A DNA stretch of 10,782 bases, taken from assembly GCA_905214495.1 (NCBI GenBank), contig CAJMLW010000031.1, forward strand, positions 1 through 10,782, written 5' to 3'. The stretch comes from an uncultured bacterium (GTDB taxonomy: Bacteria; Bacillota; Negativicutes; Veillonellales; Veillonellaceae). Shown here in pieces: positions 6,305 to 10,782 of this stretch (positions are counted from its first letter, which is position 1; each line of letters begins with the position of its first letter). A program made the translations under genes and the position numbers. The notes under the pieces are model-generated. The model had not been told where the DNA came from, searched no databases, and saw only the letters and a program-made list of their open reading frames with translations.

Positions 6305-8527
6305 ATGAAAAGAACGATAAACTTTGCTGTTATTGCTGCTTTAATTATTACCGGTGCTAGTGCAGAGGTCATGGTGTCAGCCACTACAGTTGAAAGCCAT
6401 ACGGATGGAAAATCCATTGGGTTGAATTTGTGGGGTGAAAATAAACACTATACCGATGATTTGACCGTCAATGTATCTGGCCTTGGTGTAAATGGAAATA
6501 AATACCATAATAACGTTACCGGTATTTATGCTCTTGATGGATCTCAGGTTGCCATAGATAAAAATGTAAATGTAACGGTTGCAAATCCAGCACCTGCGGA
6601 AAGTGGAGAGAAGCGCAGACCAGACTTAGCACACTATTATATGAGTGGTATATATGCTGGTTATGGTGGGGTTACAAATGATGGTAATAATGATGATACT
6701 CGTATTACCGTACAAGGTAATGCCAAAGTAGATGCCGTTGGCGTAGGTTTGCAAGCTAATAAGGATGGATACATTCGCATTTTAGGTGGGGCAGATGTAA
6801 AGACACATCCTTTAACAACCTCTGATACATATTCTGCACTTTCAGAAGAAGGATTTGTCTATGTGAATACTGGCATGGATGGATTGAAACCAGGTGCTAA
6901 GGACGTCAACATGTATGGCAATATTGGTTTTATCAATAAAAACTATGGTATTGATAAAAATCCACACAATCATGGATCAGAAATTTCATTGGGATTAACG
7001 ACACCAAATTCTAAATTAGTGGGTGGTGTACTCAATGAATTTGATGAAAGTAACAATAATCCTCATCATGGCGGTTTGAGATTGTATTTACAAAATGGTG
7101 CTACATGGCGTAATGAATGGTTAGGAGCTGAACGTGAATACCCTACACAAGGCCGACCAGATACTGCAAATTATCTCTATACAGGTAGTAAGGTAGAGCA
7201 TCTTATAGGTGGTGCCACAGAAGGTAGCCGCGGAATTATCCAAGCCGTAGATGCACGGCCTATTACGATTAATAATTATGCTGGTCATACAGCTATTGAT
7301 TATGAAAAAGGTGCACCTGCTGCAGAAAACGGTAAAGGTGAAATTGTAATTAATCATGCTGACCCTGGCTCTTCTGTTACATTGCGTAGTTCAGTAGAGG
7401 CTTTGAAAGAACAAGCTAATGCCGAGATTCCAGGATTAGCAGAAAATCAATTTGTGAAGAAAATAGTCTACAATGGATATACGAAGGGTGAGCGAAACCT
7501 TGGTGTTAATGTGCATTTAGAAACAGGTGTGATTAGTCCTACATTAAATGCTAAACTTAGCCCGGATGATTTTGATGCAGCTGGACGTGCTATGGTGTCT
7601 AATAAAACCGTATTATCCACTAGTGAAAGTGAAATTGTATCCGGTGCTAAGAGTGCATTAGCATCTTCTGTTATGCAAATGCGAGCTGATACCAATGATT
7701 TACAACGCCGCTTAGGTGATGTGCGTCTTAACTCCGATAATCAAGGCGTATGGGGCAAATATATTGGTGGTAAATCTAAAATTACAGACTCTGCCTATGT
7801 AAATCAAAATTATAATATGGCGCAAATTGGCTATGATACGAAAAGAGGAAACTGGATTGTAGGTGGTGCTTTATTGTATGGCACAAATAATAGTGATTAT
7901 GCGTTGGGTTCTGGTTCTGGTAAAACTGCTGGATTAGCATTCTATGGCGCTAAACAATTTAATGATGGTCGTTATTTAGATATCATTGCTAAAGGCAATC
8001 GTTTGAAAAATGATTTTAACGTACATAACAGCTTAGGAACGTCGTTGAGTGGTGACTACCGTAATACGGGTGCATCTTTGAGCCTTGAATATGGTAAGCG
8101 TATCAAGAGAAATAATGGTTTCTATATTGATCCTAGCGCAGAATTGATTTTTAGCCGCTTGTCTGGTGAAAACTTTGATGCTCGTACGAATACAGGTAGC
8201 ACAGTTCATATTAATTCTGATTCAGTTAACTCCGCTATAGGGCGCTTAGGAATTGGCATTGGTAAGGAAGCTAGAAATAGTAATGTTTTCCTTAAAGCTG
8301 CATTGGCGCATGAATTCTCTGGTAAGATGAAAGCAACCTATAGCATGGCCGGTGAACCAACGACTAATAGCGTAGTAGATTTGAAGGATACTTGGCTCGA
8401 TCTTGAACTAGGCGGTTCTTGGAGTTTCCGTCCAAATACATATGTATATGGAACATTTACGAAAAATTTTGGTGGTACTGTTGACACATCTTATCGCGTA
8501 GATGCTGGTATTCGTCATAACTTTTAG
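6305..8527 (+). CDS. Autotransporter with outer-membrane beta-barrel (type Va secretion)
   Basis: A 740-residue surface or secreted protein. Residues 1-20 form a Sec signal peptide (MKR, then a hydrophobic core, then GASA with likely cleavage after Ala20). Residues about 30-415 are a Gly/Asn/Asp-rich passenger with repeated beta-rung patterns such as VTGIYALDGSQVAI and MSGIYAGYGG, consistent with a beta-helix. Residues about 430-478 are a predicted helical linker (SVMQMRADTNDLQRRLGDVR) like those that plug the barrel pore. Residues 481-740 are a classical autotransporter barrel starting GVWGKYIGG and ending RHNF, with the terminal Phe used by BAM. There are no cysteines anywhere, as usual for exported proteins of this class. 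GAGGAGG at 6291-6297 fixes the start. No catalytic triad or known adhesin domain was recognised in the passenger. Adhesion is the usual role of such proteins in Negativicutes, but here it is inference. Confidence 0.93.
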   Translation: MKRTINFAVIAALIITGASAEVMVSATTVESHTDGKSIGLNLWGENKHYTDDLTVNVSGLGVNGNKYHNNVTGIYALDGSQVAIDKNVNVTVANPAPAESGEKRRPDLAHYYMSGIYAGYGGVTNDGNNDDTRITVQGNAKVDAVGVGLQANKDGYIRILGGADVKTHPLTTSDTYSALSEEGFVYVNTGMDGLKPGAKDVNMYGNIGFINKNYGIDKNPHNHGSEISLGLTTPNSKLVGGVLNEFDESNNNPHHGGLRLYLQNGATWRNEWLGAEREYPTQGRPDTANYLYTGSKVEHLIGGATEGSRGIIQAVDARPITINNYAGHTAIDYEKGAPAAENGKGEIVINHADPGSSVTLRSSVEALKEQANAEIPGLAENQFVKKIVYNGYTKGERNLGVNVHLETGVISPTLNAKLSPDDFDAAGRAMVSNKTVLSTSESEIVSGAKSALASSVMQMRADTNDLQRRLGDVRLNSDNQGVWGKYIGGKSKITDSAYVNQNYNMAQIGYDTKRGNWIVGGALLYGTNNSDYALGSGSGKTAGLAFYGAKQFNDGRYLDIIAKGNRLKNDFNVHNSLGTSLSGDYRNTGASLSLEYGKRIKRNNGFYIDPSAELIFSRLSGENFDARTNTGSTVHINSDSVNSAIGRLGIGIGKEARNSNVFLKAALAHEFSGKMKATYSMAGEPTTNSVVDLKDTWLDLELGGSWSFRPNTYVYGTFTKNFGGTVDTSYRVDAGIRHNF

Positions 8528-8568
8528 TTAAATCGAATAGGTAGAACTTACAATTAAATAGGCGTAGA

Positions 8569-8619
8569 AAAGACCGGTCATAGCAATTTTCGGATTGATA
8601 GTTGCTATGACCGGTCTTT
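8569..8619. terminator. Long perfect hairpin between convergent autotransporter and dapL genes
   Basis: A perfect 18-bp stem (8569-8586 with 8602-8619) has a 15-nt loop; the arm includes the palindrome GACCGGTC. T-runs are short on both sides (CTTTGTGTG on plus, CTTTTC on minus). It lies 41 nt after the autotransporter stop and 49 nt after the dapL stop, so a shared bidirectional terminator is the simplest reading. Confidence 0.75.
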
Positions 8620-8640
8620 GTGTGTTTATGTTAATTCTTA

Positions 8641-8661
8641 TTATAAACAGAATGTTTATAA
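8641..8661. repeat. AT-rich inverted repeat just downstream of dapL
   Basis: The perfect 8-bp arms TTATAAAC (8641-8648) and GTTTATAA (8654-8661) have a 5-nt spacer and start 7 nt past the dapL stop. There is no T-run on the minus strand, so it is not a standard terminator. It may be a 3' end stability hairpin or chance in AT-rich DNA. Confidence 0.4.
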
Positions 8662-8668
8662 ATTTGTA

Positions 8669-9898
8669 TTAGAATTGTAAAGTCTTGATACGTTCTACAG
8701 CACGAATTGTATTTTCACGGCTGCCGAATGCAGTTAAACGAAGGTAACCTTCGCCATGTGGACCAAAACCAGAGCCTGGTGTAGATACGATTTGTACCTT
8801 TTCAAGAAGAAGATCAAATAATTCCCAGCTTGTCATGTTGCCAGGTGTTTTTAACCAAATGTAAGGTGCATCAGTGCCACCGTATACAGTAAGGCCAATG
8901 GATTCGAGACCTTCTTTAATGATACGTGCATTTTCTTTGTAGTAAGCGATGTTTGCGCGAGTTTGTTCGCGGCCTTCTTTGGAATATACTGCTTCAGCAC
9001 CACGTTGAACGATGTAAGGTACGCCGTTAAATTTAGTGCATTGACGACGGTTCCACATAGGGTTCAAAGGTTGACGTTCGCCAGATTTAGTTTTGCCTGT
9101 TACTCCTTTTGGCACTACTGCGTAGGCGCAACGTGTACCTGTAAAACCAGCAGTTTTAGAGAAGGAACGGAATTCGATAGCTACTTCACGAGCACCTTCG
9201 ATTTCATAGATGGATTTAACAGTGTCTTCCGTGCTGATGAAAGCTTCATAAGCGGAGTCGAACATCAAGATAGCGTCGTTTTCTTTACACCATTTAATCC
9301 ATTCAGCTAAGCGTGCACGGCTAAGTACTGTACCTGTAGGATTGTTAGGGGAGCAAAGATATACGATGTCTACACGTTCAGCAGGAAATTCTGGAGAGAA
9401 ATTATTTTCTGCAAATGTAGGAAGATATACAACTTTTTCGAACATGCCGTCAACAGCTTGGCCAGTGCGACCGCCCATAACGTTGGAATCCAAGTATACA
9501 GGGTATACAGGGTCAGTAATAGCGATGATATTATCTTCGCTAAACAACTCTTGAATATTACCAACATCGGATTTTGCGCCGTCAGAAACGAATACTTCGT
9601 CCATGCCGATTTCAATGCCGTATGGTTTGTAATCGCCTTCGATAATTGCTTTGCGAAGGAAATCATAACCTTGTTCTGGACCATAACCACGGAATGTTTC
9701 AGCTTTGCCCATTTCTTGAACAGCCTTAGTCATAGCATCTACGATAGCAGGTACTAAAGGCAATGTAACATCGCCGATACCAAGACGAATAATGTCAGCA
9801 TCTGGATGTGCCGCTTGATAATCCGCTACTTTTTTAGCAATGTTAGCAAATAAATAAGAACCTTGTAGGTTTAAATAGTTTTCATTAATATTAGCCAT
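8669..9898 (-). CDS. dapL: LL-diaminopimelate aminotransferase
   Basis: A 409-residue class I/II PLP aminotransferase (EC 2.6.1.83) that converts tetrahydrodipicolinate plus glutamate directly to LL-diaminopimelate in the cytoplasm, feeding peptidoglycan and lysine after DapF epimerisation. Seen: the N-terminal NENYLNLQGSYLF (5-17) and IRLGIGDVTLPL (37-48), diagnostic of DapL; ETFRGYGPEQGYDFLR (67-82); SPNNPTG (183-189); Asp214 and Tyr217 in FDSAYEAF; the PLP lysine Lys248 in SFSKTAGFTGTR (245-256); and carboxylate-binding Arg387 in GYLRLTAFG. Length is typical (about 410). The start ATG at 9898 has AAGGAG 5 nt upstream. The gene stands alone, divergent from rpsF and convergent with the autotransporter gene. 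Confidence 0.96.
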   Translation of the reverse strand: MANINENYLNLQGSYLFANIAKKVADYQAAHPDADIIRLGIGDVTLPLVPAIVDAMTKAVQEMGKAETFRGYGPEQGYDFLRKAIIEGDYKPYGIEIGMDEVFVSDGAKSDVGNIQELFSEDNIIAITDPVYPVYLDSNVMGGRTGQAVDGMFEKVVYLPTFAENNFSPEFPAERVDIVYLCSPNNPTGTVLSRARLAEWIKWCKENDAILMFDSAYEAFISTEDTVKSIYEIEGAREVAIEFRSFSKTAGFTGTRCAYAVVPKGVTGKTKSGERQPLNPMWNRRQCTKFNGVPYIVQRGAEAVYSKEGREQTRANIAYYKENARIIKEGLESIGLTVYGGTDAPYIWLKTPGNMTSWELFDLLLEKVQIVSTPGSGFGPHGEGYLRLTAFGSRENTIRAVERIKTLQF

Positions 9899-9932
9899 GA
9901 TGACTCCTTTTTGTAATTAGAATTCTCTATAT

Positions 9933-9961
9933 ATAGTAAAGTATATAAGGGAATGGTGCAA
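9933..9961 (-). promoter_or_regulatory. Possible promoter of dapL
   Basis: On the minus strand TTGCAC (9961-9956) and TACTAT (9938-9933, 4/6) are separated by 17 bp and lie 35 bp before the start codon. The match is modest, and the surrounding DNA is AT-rich with several other TATA-like hexamers. Confidence 0.35.
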
Positions 9962-10030
9962 GAGGTTTCTATAGAATTGTAAATGTGTATGTCGTTAATG
10001 ATGGCGAGCCGTTTATTATATAAGACCTAC

Positions 10031-10059
10031 TTGCTTTCATTTTACTTATAGGTTATAAT
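10031..10059 (+). promoter_or_regulatory. Promoter of the rpsF-ssb operon
   Basis: TTGCTT (10031-10036), a 17-bp spacer and a perfect TATAAT (10054-10059) predict a start near 10066 and a 74-nt leader that contains a structured element. The remaining intergenic DNA between dapL and this promoter (about 9962-10030) shows nothing else. Confidence 0.75.
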
Positions 10060-10081
10060 AGTAAAGCTTATTAATGGTAAG

Positions 10082-10132
10082 CACTTCCTACCCCTATGTG
10101 TCGATAGGGGCATTAGTCCGAAAGAGGAGGTG
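10082..10132 (+). promoter_or_regulatory. rpsF leader structure, probable S6:S18 autoregulatory element
   Basis: CACTTCCT (10082-10089) can pair over 8 bp (one G-U) with AGGAGGTG (10125-10132), the ribosome binding site of rpsF. Nested inside is the perfect hairpin CCCCTAT (10091-10097) / ATAGGGG (10104-10110) with a 6-nt loop. The 14-nt strand between the hairpin and the ribosome binding site (10111-10124) contains an unpaired CCG at 10118-10120. This matches the known rpsF leader design, in which the S6:S18 complex recognises a CCG in a bulge or loop and shuts translation. Stem pairing is seen; protein binding is inferred from the family. Confidence 0.72.
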
Positions 10133-10139
10133 ATTTTGT

Positions 10140-10424
10140 ATGAACAAATACGAAGTCATGTTTATTGTGAAACCAGCTGAAGAGGAAGCAACTAACGCTG
10201 TTATTGAAAAAGTAGAAGCTTTAATTGCTCGTGTAGGCGGCACAGTAGAAAAGGTAGATCGTTGGGGCAAGCGTCGTCTTGCTTACGCAGTGAAAAAATT
10301 CACTGACGGTTTCTACGTATTGGTTAATTTCGAAGCTGATCCAGCTGAAATCAAAGAAATCGACCGTGTGTTGAAAATCAACGATGATGTCTTAAGACAC
10401 CTGATTGTTAAACACGATGCATAA
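10140..10424 (+). CDS. rpsF: 30S ribosomal protein S6
   Basis: A 94-residue small-subunit ribosomal protein that pairs with S18 on the central domain of 16S rRNA. The whole protein is a single S6 fold: MNKYEVMFIVKP at the N terminus, the conserved WGKRRLAYAVKK segment (42-53), then FYVLVNFEADPAEIKEIDRVLKINDDVLRHLIVK. Length is typical. The ATG at 10140 follows AGGAGG (10125-10130) by 9 nt; the ribosome binding site is part of the leader helix. It heads the conserved rpsF-ssb-rpsR order, with ssb starting 21 nt after its stop. Confidence 0.97.
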   Translation: MNKYEVMFIVKPAEEEATNAVIEKVEALIARVGGTVEKVDRWGKRRLAYAVKKFTDGFYVLVNFEADPAEIKEIDRVLKINDDVLRHLIVKHDA

Positions 10425-10445
10425 TTAAAGCCTGGAGGAGAAAAA

Positions 10446-10782
10446 ATGAACTCTGTACAAATTCTAGGTAATTTAGCTCGTGATCCTGAAGTACGTTTTA
10501 CTAAAACAGGTAGAGCAGTGGCAACTTTCACAGTAGCTGCTACGAATACTTATATTGACTCTACAACCAATGAAACGAAAGAACAAACTGCTTTCATAAA
10601 TTGTGTTGCATGGGGCAAACTTGGTGAAGCGGCAGGTAATCTTCGTAAAGGCAGTCGCTGCTTTGTAGAAGGTCGCTTGCAAACTCGTTCCTACGAGACT
10701 CAGGATGGTCAAAAACGTTACGTTACCGAAGTGGTAGCGAACTTTGTGGGCCAATCCCTTGATATGAATACTAATTCTTTCG
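10446..10782 (+). CDS. ssb: Single-stranded DNA-binding protein (3' truncated by window edge)
   Basis: The first 112 codons of SSB are present, and the frame is open to the last base. The product binds ssDNA as a tetramer during replication, recombination and repair. Seen: MNSVQILGNLARDPEVRFTK at the N terminus, GRAVATFTVAATNTY (23-37), FINCVAWGKLGEAAGNLRKG (50-69), and VEGRLQTRSYETQDGQKRYVTEVVA (73-97). Together these are the complete OB-fold; the acidic C-terminal tail lies beyond the window. The start ATG at 10446 has GGAGG 7 nt upstream. rpsR is expected next, by the usual gene order. Confidence 0.95.
   Translation, partial: MNSVQILGNLARDPEVRFTKTGRAVATFTVAATNTYIDSTTNETKEQTAFINCVAWGKLGEAAGNLRKGSRCFVEGRLQTRSYETQDGQKRYVTEVVANFVGQSLDMNTNSF

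Noticed and set aside
8963..9310. 115-codon plus-strand open frame opposite dapL
   Set aside because: A mirror of dapL codon structure, with Cys/Phe-rich nonsense composition and no ribosome binding site.

Overview
The window looks like chromosomal DNA of a low-GC, diderm (outer-membrane-bearing) member of the Firmicutes, most likely Veillonella or a close Negativicutes relative. Three things point there: AT-rich DNA with strong AGGAGG-type ribosome binding sites and several extended -10 (TGnTATAAT) promoters; a classical autotransporter with an outer-membrane barrel ending in Phe; and DapL (LL-diaminopimelate aminotransferase) next to meso-diaminopimelate dehydrogenase. The genus assignment is inference from gene content, not a database result.

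Layout. Bases 12-69 hold a heptanucleotide tandem array just upstream of yedF. yedF (108-704) and a small Se/S-carrier-like gene with a TTG start (748-1005) form a two-gene unit closed by a perfect-stem terminator. Next come a nitroreductase-family gene (1122-1832) and a small membrane protein of the GlsB/YeaQ/YmgE family (1984-2223). A bidirectional terminator separates the latter from convergent ychF (2291-3397, minus). ychF diverges from cfa (3761-4933, plus), which has an unusually long AT-rich leader. After back-to-back terminators comes ddh (5055-6029, minus), which diverges from a 740-residue autotransporter (6305-8527, plus). The autotransporter converges on dapL (8669-9898, minus) across an 18-bp-stem hairpin. 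The right end starts the conserved rpsF-ssb(-rpsR) operon, with ssb cut by the window edge.

How the genes relate. yedF and its neighbour are probable selenium/sulfur trafficking genes. cfa, ddh, dapL and the autotransporter all concern the cell envelope: lipid cyclopropanation, diaminopimelate for peptidoglycan and lysine, and surface display. ddh and dapL encode two different one-step exits from tetrahydrodipicolinate, about 2.6 kb apart. rpsF carries a leader that can fold to sequester its own ribosome binding site and shows a single-stranded CCG, matching the known S6:S18 autoregulatory design.

I see no mobile element, CRISPR array, tRNA or rRNA, and no clearly new multi-gene system. The items most worth a second look are the heptamer array, the dyad over the autotransporter -35 box, the rpsF leader, the DapL/Ddh pairing, and the long cfa leader.
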